This document shows, piece by piece, positions 36,742-45,763 of a stretch of DNA of 64,000 nt. Made by a program: the position numbers and the translations under genes. How positions within the stretch are numbered: the stretch's first letter is position 1; each line of letters starts with the position of its first letter. The stretch covers positions 1,262,001 through 1,326,000 of the forward strand of contig NZ_JACVAU010000001.1 of assembly GCF_014852005.1 (NCBI RefSeq), in the 5' to 3' direction. Below the pieces are notes generated by a model that had not been told where the DNA came from, searched no databases, and saw only the letters and a list, made by a program, of their open reading frames with translations. The DNA comes from Pseudoxanthomonas sp. PXM03. Lineage in GTDB: Bacteria > Pseudomonadota > Gammaproteobacteria > Xanthomonadales > Xanthomonadaceae.

Positions 36742-37014
36742 TCACTCGGCGGTCAGGGGGTCGATCACCTGCGTCACCGCGGAAATGCGGCTGGCCGGAA
36801 ACCCGCCGAGGCGTGCGTGTTCGCGGACCAGTGCTTCGCTGGGCGCGCGGTAGACGCAGTAGATCTTGTCGTCGGTGACGTAGCTGTGTTCCCACTGCAC
36901 CTGCGGGCCGAGTTCGCCCAGCACGCTGCACGACTTCTGCGCGACCGTCCTGAGCTCGGCCGGCGTCATCAGGCCGGCGCCTTCGATATCGCGTTCGATC
37001 AGGTAGCGGGGCAT
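36742..37014 (-). CDS. small DUF4242-like protein
   Basis: A 90-residue cytoplasmic protein beginning MPRYLIERDIEGAG, the signature of the DUF4242 (SCO4226-like) family, which has a ferredoxin-like fold and in one member binds nickel. It has two cysteines (KSCSVLG and YCVYRAP) and ends in ISAVTQVIDP. The family forms dimers; no enzymatic role is known to me. It lies 20 bases downstream of the methyltransferase gene and is probably in one operon with it. Confidence 0.7.
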   Translation of the reverse strand: MPRYLIERDIEGAGLMTPAELRTVAQKSCSVLGELGPQVQWEHSYVTDDKIYCVYRAPSEALVREHARLGGFPASRISAVTQVIDPLTAE

Positions 37015-37034
37015 GGCGGATTCCTCGGCAAGGT

Positions 37035-38084
37035 TCAGGGACGGGCTTCCAGTACCAGGTTGAACGGCGTTTCCGCCGCGCGCCGGAAACGCCGGAATCC
37101 GCCTTCGGCCATCACCTGTTGCAACCGGGCCTGTCCGGCCTGGGCGCCCAGCGCGGGGCCGTGGCGGGCGAGGGATACCGGTACGCATATCTGCGAAGAA
37201 GCGCCGTAATAGACGCGCCCCACCGGGTTGAGGTTGTCCTGTACGTGGTCGCCGGCGAACGGCTCCACCAGCAGGCAGTGGCCATCCGGCTTGAGGGCCT
37301 GGTACGCATGCCGGGCCGCGCCGATCGGATCGCCCATGTCGTGCAGGCAATCGAAGAAAGTCACCAGGTCGAGGTCTTCTTCGTCATAGCCCACCGCATC
37401 GGCCACCTCGAAACGCGCGTTGCGGATGCCGGCGGCGCTTGCACGCTCGTTGGCGGTACGGACGGAATCGGCATGGTAGTCGTAGCCGACGAACTGCGAA
37501 TGCGGGAAGGCTCTTGCCATCAGCAGCGTGCTGGCGCCGTGGCCGCAGCCCACGTCGGCCACGCGTGCGCCGTGCCCGAGTTTCTCGACCGCGCCATCCA
37601 GCGCGGGCAGCCATTCGGTCAGCAGGTGGGCGTGGTAACCGGCACGGAAGAAGCGTTCCGTGCCGTGGAACAGGCAGGCATGGTGTTCGCCCCATTCCAT
37701 GCCCTGGCCGGTGCGGAAGTTCTCGGTCGTGCGTTCCAGCGCATGGAAGGCCGCTTCGACGATGTAGTAGGCGCCGGCCAGGTCGACGGGACTGTCGGGG
37801 CTGGCCAGGCAGAGCGCCTGCGCGTCATCGAGCGAGTAACGTCCGCTGTCGGCGTCGTAGGTGACGTAGCCGCCGGCCGCCTGGTTGGCCAGCCATTCGC
37901 GGATATAGCGCTCGTGCGTGTGCGTGCGCTGCGCGAGGTCGGCAGGCGTGGCAGGGGATGCCGCCAGTGCGCGGTACAAGCCCAGGCGGTCGCCGACCAG
38001 CATCAGCGTAGCGCTGATCGCCGCGCCGAGATCGCCGACAGCGCGGCCGAGGAAGGTGTTCAGGCGATCATTGTCGATAGCCAT
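37035..38084 (-). CDS. SAM-dependent methyltransferase with winged-helix N-terminus
   Basis: A 349-residue protein. Residues about 20-100 form a winged-helix dimerisation region like those of O-methyltransferases (LADLAQRTHTHERYIREWLANQ). About 160-290 is a Rossmann methyltransferase with the SAM motif VADVGCGHGAST and acidic VGYDYHADS. Proteins of this layout (Rv2258c-like) methylate small molecules, but no substrate can be named. The small DUF4242-like gene follows closely on the same strand. Confidence 0.8.
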   Translation of the reverse strand: MAIDNDRLNTFLGRAVGDLGAAISATLMLVGDRLGLYRALAASPATPADLAQRTHTHERYIREWLANQAAGGYVTYDADSGRYSLDDAQALCLASPDSPVDLAGAYYIVEAAFHALERTTENFRTGQGMEWGEHHACLFHGTERFFRAGYHAHLLTEWLPALDGAVEKLGHGARVADVGCGHGASTLLMARAFPHSQFVGYDYHADSVRTANERASAAGIRNARFEVADAVGYDEEDLDLVTFFDCLHDMGDPIGAARHAYQALKPDGHCLLVEPFAGDHVQDNLNPVGRVYYGASSQICVPVSLARHGPALGAQAGQARLQQVMAEGGFRRFRRAAETPFNLVLEARP

Positions 38085-38198
38085 GGGCCGTGACCTGGGC
38101 GAACACGGCAGGGCTTGCCGCCAGCCCCCTGCACGGCAGCCTACGCCTGCGCGCCGATGCCTGGGCGGCCGTTGATCGGAACGCCAGCGCTGCGCGCC

Positions 38199-38747
38199 TC
38201 AGGCTTCTTCGTTGAGATCCAGTACCACGCGGACCAGACCGGAGCCGTCGTTCTCGCGCACGCGCTTGAACCCCAGCGACTGCGCCAGCGCGAGCATCGG
38301 CTGGTTGGAATCCAGCACGTCGCCATACAGGCGGTCGAGCTTCTTCGAGCGCGCCCACTTGGCGAGCTTGCGCATCAGGTGGCGGCCCAGCCCCTGGCCG
38401 GCGATGAAGTGGCTGACCAGGATGGCGAACTCGGCATCGCGCGTACGCGGCACCATGGCCGCGCGGGCCACGGCGCCCACCAGCGCTTCGCCCGGCGGCA
38501 GCGTTTCGGCGGCGACCAGCGCGAATTCGGTATTGGGGTCGGGATGCGCCAGCCGCTGCGCCATCTCCGGCGTGAGTTCCTTCAGTGCGTAGAGGAAGCG
38601 GTGGCGTATTTCCTCCGGACCCAGCAGTCCGAACGCGCCCTGGATGGGGCCGGCGTCTTCGGGCCGGATCGGCCGGATCAGCAGTTCGCGCCCACTGGGC
38701 AGGCGGAAGTGTTCATGCCAGGGCGGGAGGCGTTTCGGCGCGGTCAT
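38199..38747 (-). CDS. GNAT family N-acetyltransferase
   Basis: A 182-residue GCN5-related acetyltransferase. It has the acetyl-CoA-binding loop GQGLGRHLM and the R-L-I-R-P-I-R-P-E-D start seen in acetyltransferases that resemble the GNAT domain of protein acetyltransferase Pat/YfiQ. The acceptor may be a protein lysine or a small amine; not decidable. It lies between the methyltransferase and a DUF808 membrane protein, all on the minus strand. Confidence 0.82.
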   Translation of the reverse strand: MTAPKRLPPWHEHFRLPSGRELLIRPIRPEDAGPIQGAFGLLGPEEIRHRFLYALKELTPEMAQRLAHPDPNTEFALVAAETLPPGEALVGAVARAAMVPRTRDAEFAILVSHFIAGQGLGRHLMRKLAKWARSKKLDRLYGDVLDSNQPMLALAQSLGFKRVRENDGSGLVRVVLDLNEEA

Positions 38748-38802
38748 GGTGTGATGCTCGCATGAAATCCGGAGACGGGGCGAGGGCCGTGGCGTCGCTG
38801 GT

Positions 38803-39756
38803 TCAGGCGCCGTGGCGTTTGCCGCGCAGGCGCGAGATGGCGGTGACCACGGCCACGATGATCGCACCGGCCACCACGCCGACGCCTGCATTGAACAGGC
38901 CTTCCCACAACCAGCCCACGCTGCCTTCCGCGTAAGGCTGGATGAAGTGGTGCAGTGCCGGGATGCTGTGGACGAGAATGCCGCCACCGACGAGGAACAT
39001 CGCGGCGGTGCCGGCGATGGAAAGGAATTTCATCAGGTAGGGCGCGCTGTAGAGGATGCCGCGGCCGAAGGCGCGCTTGAACCGCGCCCAGCCGCTCTCG
39101 CGGACATCGGAGGTCAATGCCAGGCCCGCATCGTCCAGCTTCACGATGCCGCCCACCAGGCCGTAGACGCCCACGGTCATGATTGCGGAGATCGCCACCA
39201 GCGTGAGCACCTGCTCCATGAAGGTGCGTCCCGTCAGCGTGCCCAGCGAGATGACGATGATCTCCGCCGACAGGATGAAGTCGGTGCGGATGGCGCCGCG
39301 GATCTTGTCCTTCTCGAACGCGACCATGTCCACGTTCGTGTCCTGCACCGCCTTGACCAGTTCGGCGTGGTGCTCGCTGTCCGTGTCCTTGCCATGCAGG
39401 AACTTGTGCGCCAGTTTCTCCACGCCCTCGAAGCACAGGAAGGCGCCACCCAGCATCATCAGCGGCGTCACCAGCGGGACGTTGTAGCCCTTGCCGTGCA
39501 GCCAGGTTTCCAGTGCGCTGATCGCCAGCGCGGCCGGCACCAGGATGGCCTTGTTGACCACCGATCCCTTCGCCACCGCCCACACCACGGGCAATTCGCG
39601 GTCCGCCTTCACGCCGGTGACCTGCTGGGCATTCAGTGCCAAGTCGTCGCCCAGTACACCTGCCGTCTTCTTCGCAGCGACCTTGGTCATCACGGACACA
39701 TCGTCCAACAGCGTGGCGATGTCGTCGATCAGGGCGAAGAGGCTGGATCCGGCCAT
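38803..39756 (-). CDS. DUF808 inner-membrane protein (YedI type)
   Basis: A 317-residue membrane protein with several hydrophobic segments, beginning MAGSSLFALIDDIATLLDDVS, the hallmark of the DUF808/YedI family. No function is established. The segment DVSVMTKVAAKKTAGVLGDDLALNA-like is conserved in the family. It ends 55 bases before the acetyltransferase start on the same strand. Confidence 0.88.
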   Translation of the reverse strand: MAGSSLFALIDDIATLLDDVSVMTKVAAKKTAGVLGDDLALNAQQVTGVKADRELPVVWAVAKGSVVNKAILVPAALAISALETWLHGKGYNVPLVTPLMMLGGAFLCFEGVEKLAHKFLHGKDTDSEHHAELVKAVQDTNVDMVAFEKDKIRGAIRTDFILSAEIIVISLGTLTGRTFMEQVLTLVAISAIMTVGVYGLVGGIVKLDDAGLALTSDVRESGWARFKRAFGRGILYSAPYLMKFLSIAGTAAMFLVGGGILVHSIPALHHFIQPYAEGSVGWLWEGLFNAGVGVVAGAIIVAVVTAISRLRGKRHGA

Positions 39757-39835
39757 GGATGAGGGTCGTCGTGAAGGGGAAGGGCGCGATTCTCGCACAG
39801 CGCCCTGACCGGGCCGCGTGATCCCGCCGCCGGGG

Positions 39836-40693
39836 TCAGTCCGGTGCGCGCAGCCACTCCAGCCGGTGGCTGGCGCCGGCCTCGCCCAGGGCGGCAGCGA
39901 GCGCCGGCAGCACCGGCGCCAGCGCCTTGTCCAGTTGCCAAGGCGGATTGAGCACCAGCATGCCGCTGCCGGTGAGGCGCAGCGGCGAGTCGTCCGGCCG
40001 GACCTGCAACTCGGCGACGAACGCCCCCTTGGAGGGCAGCGACGTCGCCTTGCGGAAGAACGGCGACAGCGTGCGCCGCTGCTTGATGGGATACCAGACC
40101 GCGTAGGTCGCGGCCGGCCAACGCTCCAGGGCATCGCGCAGCGAGGCGATGATCTGCGGGTACTCGGCATCCTGGGCTTCGTAGGGCGGATCGATCAGCA
40201 CCAGGCCGCGTGCGATGCGCTGCGCGCCTGCACGGGGCGGCAGCAGCGCCTTCATCGCCGCGTAACCGTCGCGCGCATGGACGGCAACACGATCGTCGCC
40301 GGCGAACAGGTCCTTCAGCGCCTGCGCTTCGTCCGGTTGCAGTTCGCAGGCCGCCAGCCGGTCCTGGGCGCGCAGGGCCTGCGCGGTCAGCAGCGGCGAC
40401 CCGGGGTAGGCGACCAGCGCGCCGACCGGGTTGCTCGCCTGCACCGCACGAAGATAGGCCTCCACGAGTTCCGGCATGCGCGGCGCATCGAGCAGCTTGA
40501 ACACCCCTTCGTCGGCTTCGGAGGTCTTGCGGCTTTCCGTACCGCCCAGCAGGTAACGGCCGCGCCCGGCATGCGTGTCCAGCACGAAGAACGGCGCGTC
40601 CTTGCGTTTCAGCGCATCGATCATGGCCAGCAGCACGATGTGCTTGAGGACATCGGCATGGTTGCCGGCGTGGAAGGCATGGCGGTAATTCAT
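39836..40693 (-). CDS. rlmJ: 23S rRNA (adenine2030-N6)-methyltransferase
   Basis: A 285-residue methyltransferase that begins MNYRHAFHAGNHADVLKH, the RlmJ signature, with the SAM region FFVLDTHAGRGRY and the catalytic LVLIDPPYE (DPPY) motif. RlmJ methylates A2030 of 23S rRNA. Length is as in E. coli (280). The start codon is only 25 bases from the divergent creB start, so promoters for the two must overlap coding sequence. Confidence 0.95.
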   Translation of the reverse strand: MNYRHAFHAGNHADVLKHIVLLAMIDALKRKDAPFFVLDTHAGRGRYLLGGTESRKTSEADEGVFKLLDAPRMPELVEAYLRAVQASNPVGALVAYPGSPLLTAQALRAQDRLAACELQPDEAQALKDLFAGDDRVAVHARDGYAAMKALLPPRAGAQRIARGLVLIDPPYEAQDAEYPQIIASLRDALERWPAATYAVWYPIKQRRTLSPFFRKATSLPSKGAFVAELQVRPDDSPLRLTGSGMLVLNPPWQLDKALAPVLPALAAALGEAGASHRLEWLRAPD

Positions 40694-40718
40694 GGCGCGC
40701 AGCATATATGCTTGCGCC

Positions 40719-41402
40719 ATGCCCCGTGTATTGATTGCCGAAGACGAAGCCGCCATCGCCGATGCCGTGCTGTATGCCCTGCGCAGCGAAGGCATCGAAG
40801 CCGACCACTGCCTGCTGGCGCGCGAGGTCGCGCCGCGCGTGCGCGCCGGCGGCGTGGACGTGGTGGTGCTCGATGTCGGCCTGCCCGACGCCAGCGGCTT
40901 CGATGTCTGCCGAGAACTGCGCGGTTTCAGTGACGTGCCGGTGATCTTCCTGACCGCGCGCAACGACGAGATCGATCGCGTGCTGGGGCTGGAACTGGGC
41001 GCGGACGACTACGTCACCAAGCCTTTCTCGCCACGCGAACTGGTGGCGCGCGTGCGCGCCCGCCTGCGGCGTGCCGGCGGTACGGTCAAGGCCGTGGAGG
41101 GCGAATGGACCGCGCGCGGTGACTTCGCCATCGACCGCGACGGCCACCGCATCCGCTACCGGCAGCAGTTGCTGGACCTGACCCGCTACGAGTACGCGCT
41201 GCTGGATGCACTGCTGCAGCGGCCGGGCGCGATCCTCAGTCGTGCGCAGTTGATGGACCGCGGATGGGACAGCGACGCCGACAGCGCCGACCGCACCGTC
41301 GACACCCACGTCAAGACGCTGCGCGCCAAGCTGCGCGCGGCTGGCGCCGACCCCGACCCAATCCGCACGCACCGCGGGCTGGGCTACGCGATCGAGGCCT
41401 GA
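40719..41402 (+). CDS. creB: response regulator CreB
   Basis: A 227-residue OmpR-family regulator. The receiver has D52 as phospho-acceptor (VVLDVGLPD) and K101 (VTKPFSP); the C-terminal winged helix recognises direct repeats. With creC and creD next to it this is the CreBCD system, which in E. coli responds to carbon metabolism and in Stenotrophomonas and Aeromonas (BlrAB) affects beta-lactamase expression and envelope traits. The stop is followed one base later by the creC start. ATG at 40719 gives the family-typical MPRVLIAEDE. Confidence 0.93.
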   Translation: MPRVLIAEDEAAIADAVLYALRSEGIEADHCLLAREVAPRVRAGGVDVVVLDVGLPDASGFDVCRELRGFSDVPVIFLTARNDEIDRVLGLELGADDYVTKPFSPRELVARVRARLRRAGGTVKAVEGEWTARGDFAIDRDGHRIRYRQQLLDLTRYEYALLDALLQRPGAILSRAQLMDRGWDSDADSADRTVDTHVKTLRAKLRAAGADPDPIRTHRGLGYAIEA

Positions 41403-41403
41403 G

Positions 41404-42843
41404 ATGCGGCTGGGGCTGAAGCTCGTCCTCGGCTTCTTCCTGATCGTCGGCATCGCCGCGTTCTTCGTGATGCGGGTGTTCGTCAACGAAGTGAAGCCGG
41501 GCGTGCGGCAGGCGATGGAATCCACGCTGGTCGATGCGGCCAACATGCTGGCCGAGATGGCCGCCGACGACCTGAAGGCGGGCCGCATCGCCGGGGGAAC
41601 CTTCGCCGGCAACGTGGCCCAGGCGCAGCAGCGTGATCCGAAGGCCTGGGTATGGCGTTTCCAGAAGCGCTCCGTGGACTATCGCGTCACCGTGACCGAC
41701 GCGCGCGGCACGGTGGTCTTCGACTCGCAGGGACGCGATGTAGGCCGCGACAACTCGCGCTGGAACGATGTCTACCGCACCTTGCGCGGCGAATACGGGG
41801 CCCGTTCCAGTCCCGAAGCGCCCGGCGACGAGACCAATACGGTGATGCATGTGGCCGCGCCGATCTACGATCCGGCCGATCGCGCCACGCTGCTGGGCGT
41901 GCTGACGCTGTCGCAGCCCAATCGCAGCATCGAGCCCTTCATCGTCGCCAGCCAGCGCAGCATCCTGTTGCGCGGCGCCTGGCTGATCGGCATCTCCGCC
42001 CTGATCGGCGTGCTGATGACGTGGTGGCTGGTGCGCGGCATCGGCGGGTTGAACCGCTACGCGCAGGCGGTCAGCGCGGGTGAGCCGGTGCCGCCGCCAC
42101 GCCCGCGCGCCGACGAGATCGGCGACCTCGGCCGCGCGCTGGAGACCATGCGCCGCAAGCTGCAGGGCAAGGCGTACGTCGAGCAGTACGTGCAGTCGCT
42201 CACGCATGAGATGAAGAGCCCGCTCGCCGCGATCCGCGGTGCCGCCGAGCTGCTGCAGGAGCCCCTGCCCGAAGCGGACCACCAGCGTTTCGTCCGCAAC
42301 ATCCAGACCCAGGAACACCGCCTCACCGAGACCATCGACAAGCTGCTGGCCCTGGCCGAAGTGGAACAGCACGGCTGGCTGCAGCGCCGCGAGCGCGTGG
42401 ATACCTCGGCGCTGGCGGACGAGGTGGTGCAGGGCCTGGACGCCAAGCTCACCCCGCACGGCGTGGACGTGGTGCGTGTGCCGCAGACGGGAGCCTGGGC
42501 GGTGGAAGGCGACGCCTTCCTGCTGCGGCGCGCACTGGGCAACCTGCTGGACAACGCCATCGCCTTTTCGCCGCCGGGCGGCACGGTGGAGCTCGCGGTC
42601 GAGGCCACGGACGGACTGGTGCGCTTCATCGTCCGCGACCGCGGGCCAGGCGTGCCCGACTTCGCACGCGAGCGCGTGTTCGAGCGCTTCTATTCGCTGC
42701 CTCGGCCCGATGGCGGCCAGCGCAGTTCCGGCCTGGGCCTGCCGTTCGTGCGCGAAGTGATGCGCCTGCATGGTGGCGAAGCCACGCTGGACAACCGCCA
42801 CGACGGTGGTGCCGAAGCGGTGCTGTCGCTGCCCAGGCTCTAG
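41404..42843 (+). CDS. creC: sensor histidine kinase CreC
   Basis: A 479-residue inner-membrane sensor kinase. It has an N-terminal membrane helix, a periplasmic sensing domain (about 30-180), a second helix (about 185-205), a HAMP-like region, the phospho-accepting histidine in QSLTHEMKSPLAA and a C-terminal ATPase domain (NLLDNAIAF, DRGPGVPD, GLGLPFV). Phosphorylates CreB. Directly follows creB with one base between them and precedes the cre-tag-like site and creD. Confidence 0.93.
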   Translation: MRLGLKLVLGFFLIVGIAAFFVMRVFVNEVKPGVRQAMESTLVDAANMLAEMAADDLKAGRIAGGTFAGNVAQAQQRDPKAWVWRFQKRSVDYRVTVTDARGTVVFDSQGRDVGRDNSRWNDVYRTLRGEYGARSSPEAPGDETNTVMHVAAPIYDPADRATLLGVLTLSQPNRSIEPFIVASQRSILLRGAWLIGISALIGVLMTWWLVRGIGGLNRYAQAVSAGEPVPPPRPRADEIGDLGRALETMRRKLQGKAYVEQYVQSLTHEMKSPLAAIRGAAELLQEPLPEADHQRFVRNIQTQEHRLTETIDKLLALAEVEQHGWLQRRERVDTSALADEVVQGLDAKLTPHGVDVVRVPQTGAWAVEGDAFLLRRALGNLLDNAIAFSPPGGTVELAVEATDGLVRFIVRDRGPGVPDFARERVFERFYSLPRPDGGQRSSGLGLPFVREVMRLHGGEATLDNRHDGGAEAVLSLPRL

Positions 42844-42850
42844 TCCGCAC

Positions 42851-42866
42851 TTCACACAGCCTTCAA
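42851..42866 (+). promoter_or_regulatory. cre-tag-like CreB binding site before creD
   Basis: TTCACACAGCCTTCAA fits the published cre-tag TTCACnnnnnnTTCAC with five of five matches in the first half, a 6-base spacer, and four of five in the second. It starts 8 bases after creC ends and lies 67 bases before the creD start, the same place as in E. coli. It predicts that creD is activated by CreB. Confidence 0.7.
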
Positions 42867-42933
42867 ACACGCTTCCTGCCGGTTGCACACCGGCACTGGA
42901 CGATGCATCCCGTATCCAACCGGGGGCATCGAC

Positions 42934-44307
42934 ATGAAGTCATTGAAGTTGTTGTTGCGTTTCCTCACCGTCGGCGGGCTGGTCCTGCTGCTGCTCATTC
43001 CATTGGTGATGATCCGCGGGGTCATCCAGGACCGCGAGCGTTACCGTAAGCTGGCCGAAACGCGCGTCTCGCAGAGCATGGCCGGGCCACAGCAGGTGGT
43101 CGGCCCGCTGCGTGTCATCCCCTGGCGCGAAGAGCGCCTCGTCAACGCGTTGAACGAAGACGGCAAGCCCGAGGTGCGCCGGGATGTGAAGGAGGGCTAC
43201 CTGCTGCAGACCCCTGCCACCCTGGCGGTGGACGGTCGCCTGCAGCCGGGCGAGCGGCGCATCGGGCTGTACACGGTCAATGTGTACGAATGGAAGGCGG
43301 CGATGAAGGCGAGCTTCGCACCCCTGCAGGTGCCGGGTGCCGACGGGCGCATCTACGGGCAGCCCTACGTGGTGGTTGGGATGGCCGATGTGCGCGGCCT
43401 GGTCGGCACGCCGTCGATGAAGGTCGATGGCGTGCCGCGGACGCTGGCCGCCGGCACCGGCGCGATGTCGTCACGGATGGAAGGCATCCACGCGCTGCTG
43501 GAGGTACAGGGCGGCGCCCTGCCCGCGAGCGAGGTGCACCTGGACATGGCACTGGCTGGCACCCAGACGCTCGGCATCGCGCCGATCGCGGACAGCAACG
43601 ACATCGCGATGAGTTCCCCCTGGCGGCAGCCGCTGTTCGGTGGCCGCTTCCTGCCCAACAGCAAGACGCTGGGCGATGCGGGCTTCACCGCGCGCTGGCA
43701 GGTCTCTTCGCTGGCGAGCGCGGCGCAGAGCCAGCTGGAATCTGCATCGGGCAAACTGACCCAGCCGCCGTCGTTGAGCGCCACGCCATCCGGCTACGCT
43801 GCCGAGGACAGCAGCGACACCGCCATCGACAGCGCGGTGGTCAGCCTCGCGGACACCGTTGACGTGTACACGCAGGTCGACCGCGCCAGCAAGTATGGCA
43901 TCCTGTTCGTGGTGTTGACCTTCGTTGGCTTCGCGCTGTTCGAACTGATCAAGCGCCTGCCGATCCATCCGCTGCAGTACCTGCTGGTGGGCCTGGCGCT
44001 GGCGATCTTCTTCCTGCTGCTGCTCAGCCTGTCCGAACACATCGCGTTCTGGCAGGCCTATCTGGTCTCTGCCGCCGCCTGCATAGGACTGCAGTTCTTC
44101 TACCTGTCGGGCGTGCTGCAGAGCTGGCTGCGTGCGGCGGGTTTCGCCACCATGCTGACCGCGCTGTACGGCGTGCTGTACATCCTGCTGAAATCCGAGA
44201 ACAACGCACTGCTGATGGGCTCGTTGCTGCTGTTCGGCATCCTGGCCGTGATCATGTGGGTCACCCGCAAGGTGGACTGGTATGCGCTGGGCACGGAACT
44301 GCGCTGA
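42934..44307 (+). CDS. creD: cell envelope integrity protein CreD
   Basis: A 457-residue inner-membrane protein with one N-terminal membrane helix, a large periplasmic domain and about five C-terminal membrane helices, the CreD layout. It is the main output of CreBC, and its loss or overproduction changes envelope properties such as colicin tolerance in E. coli. The ATG at 42934 has GGGGG upstream, and the cre-tag-like site lies just before it. CreD is close to the E. coli length (450). Confidence 0.93.
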   Translation: MKSLKLLLRFLTVGGLVLLLLIPLVMIRGVIQDRERYRKLAETRVSQSMAGPQQVVGPLRVIPWREERLVNALNEDGKPEVRRDVKEGYLLQTPATLAVDGRLQPGERRIGLYTVNVYEWKAAMKASFAPLQVPGADGRIYGQPYVVVGMADVRGLVGTPSMKVDGVPRTLAAGTGAMSSRMEGIHALLEVQGGALPASEVHLDMALAGTQTLGIAPIADSNDIAMSSPWRQPLFGGRFLPNSKTLGDAGFTARWQVSSLASAAQSQLESASGKLTQPPSLSATPSGYAAEDSSDTAIDSAVVSLADTVDVYTQVDRASKYGILFVVLTFVGFALFELIKRLPIHPLQYLLVGLALAIFFLLLLSLSEHIAFWQAYLVSAAACIGLQFFYLSGVLQSWLRAAGFATMLTALYGVLYILLKSENNALLMGSLLLFGILAVIMWVTRKVDWYALGTELR

Positions 44308-44314
44308 GGCGGCC

Positions 44315-44800
44315 ATGAATCGGGTGCGTATCTATCATCGGGCGCAACAGTTGCTCCCCGCCGCGATCCAGACTGCAGGCCTGCACGGAGTGGCGATGTC
44401 CTCTGGACAGCTGCGATACCTGCTCTTCGGTCTGCTATTGGGGCGCGAGTCGCGTGGTGCGGTCGCGCTGGAACTGGCACGTCACGCGGTCGACGCCATC
44501 CAGCACGAGGGCCTGGCCTATTTCGACGGAGCGACATGCTCGCGCGGCGCACTGTCGGGTGGCGCACTGTCGTACTACGAAGCCTGGCGGCACCTGTCAC
44601 CAGAGGGACAGGGAGGACACGCGGTGGTCTGCGGCGAATGGATGGGCACGGCGCACGACGGCATCGCGCCGGGACGGTGGCGCAGCCTGGAGGCGTCTTT
44701 GCGTGACGGCGCATACCTCACCCGAGAGGTGGGCCGGGATGCCTGGCTCGCGGTGCTGCCGACGGCGCGTCTTGTCGTCTACGGCTGGCGGGATCGCTGA
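44315..44800 (+). CDS. hypothetical protein
   Basis: A 161-residue protein of unknown family. It starts 8 bases after creD, so it is probably on the same transcript. It has one moderately hydrophobic stretch (LRYLLFGLLLG), two cysteines (ATCSRG and VVCGEW) and several tryptophans toward the C-terminus. Codon bias is like that of its neighbours. The stop overlaps the start of the next small gene (TGATG), so the two are coupled. Confidence 0.6.
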   Translation: MNRVRIYHRAQQLLPAAIQTAGLHGVAMSSGQLRYLLFGLLLGRESRGAVALELARHAVDAIQHEGLAYFDGATCSRGALSGGALSYYEAWRHLSPEGQGGHAVVCGEWMGTAHDGIAPGRWRSLEASLRDGAYLTREVGRDAWLAVLPTARLVVYGWRDR

Positions 44801-45075
44801 TGATGCTTTTGCTCGCAGCCACAATGGCGTTCGCGCTTCCGTTGGGTGTCATCGCTCTCGTCGCGGCAGTCGCCGGCTTTTTCTTCAGGCCACTGCAGCC
44901 GCTTATCCTGGTGGCGATGGCGTGGAGCGTCGGGTGGTTCTGCAACGGGCTCGCTGTGGAAGAGATGTTTGCGCCTGCGATGGTCCTGCCGGTGTGGCTG
45001 GCCCTTCTCGTCGCGATCTGCGCAAGTATCGCGGTACGCCGGGGGATGGAGCACGGGTATCGGCTCGAAGCCTGA
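44800..45075 (+). CDS. small membrane protein
   Basis: A 91-residue protein that is almost all membrane: about three hydrophobic segments (roughly 2-28, 33-52 and 57-80) with a short basic C-terminal tail. I recognise no family. It is coupled by a one-base stop-start overlap to the preceding unknown gene, downstream of creD. Confidence 0.6.
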   Translation: MMLLLAATMAFALPLGVIALVAAVAGFFFRPLQPLILVAMAWSVGWFCNGLAVEEMFAPAMVLPVWLALLVAICASIAVRRGMEHGYRLEA

Positions 45076-45157
45076 GGAGCGGGCGCGTCGGAGTAACGCA
45101 CAACGGACGGATCCGGGTTGCCTCGCCCCGGCCGGTGGCGTGCGCTAGAGTTCAGGG

Positions 45158-45763
45158 ATGAACTCTGCGCATACCATCGGCCTCTTCCGTGGGCCGGAAA
45201 TCACGCCTTGGCTTGACGATGTCGCGCGCTTGCGGGTGACCGTGTTCCGCGACTGGCCCTACCTTTACGAAGGCGATCTGGACTTCGAGCGCGATTACCT
45301 GGCCGCGTATGCGCGCTCGGCGGAAAGCGTGTTCGTGCTGGCGATGCAGGGCGGGGAGGTGGTGGGTGCATCCACCGGCCTGCCGTTGGCGGACGACACC
45401 GAAGCCTTCCGCCAGCCGTTCCTGGACAGCGGGATGGATCCCGAGGACGTCTTCTACTTCGGCGAATCCGTGCTGCTGCCGGCCTACCGCGGCCATGGCA
45501 TCGGCCACGCGTTCTTCGACCACCGCGAAGCGCATGCGCGCGCACTGGGACGGTTCGGGTGGACGGCTTTCTGCGCGGTCGATCGCGATGCGGACGATCC
45601 TCGCAGGCCGGTCGGGCATCGCACCCATGAGGCGTTCTGGGACAGACGCGGCTATACACGGCAATCGGGCATGACGATGCGGCTGGCGTGGAACGAGATC
45701 GGCCGCGGCGAGGTGGATCATGCGCTGACGTTCTGGTTGCGCGGACTGGGACCGTTGCGATGA
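45158..45763 (+). CDS. GNAT family N-acetyltransferase
   Basis: A 201-residue GCN5-related acetyltransferase with the acetyl-CoA loop in ESVLLPAYRGHGIGHAFFD. The start is the ATG at 45158 after CAGGG. It overlaps the next gene, a carbon-nitrogen hydrolase, by four bases (ATGA). In other bacteria these two domains occur fused in one polypeptide, so the two proteins probably act on the same compound, but it is not known here. Confidence 0.85.
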   Translation: MNSAHTIGLFRGPEITPWLDDVARLRVTVFRDWPYLYEGDLDFERDYLAAYARSAESVFVLAMQGGEVVGASTGLPLADDTEAFRQPFLDSGMDPEDVFYFGESVLLPAYRGHGIGHAFFDHREAHARALGRFGWTAFCAVDRDADDPRRPVGHRTHEAFWDRRGYTRQSGMTMRLAWNEIGRGEVDHALTFWLRGLGPLR

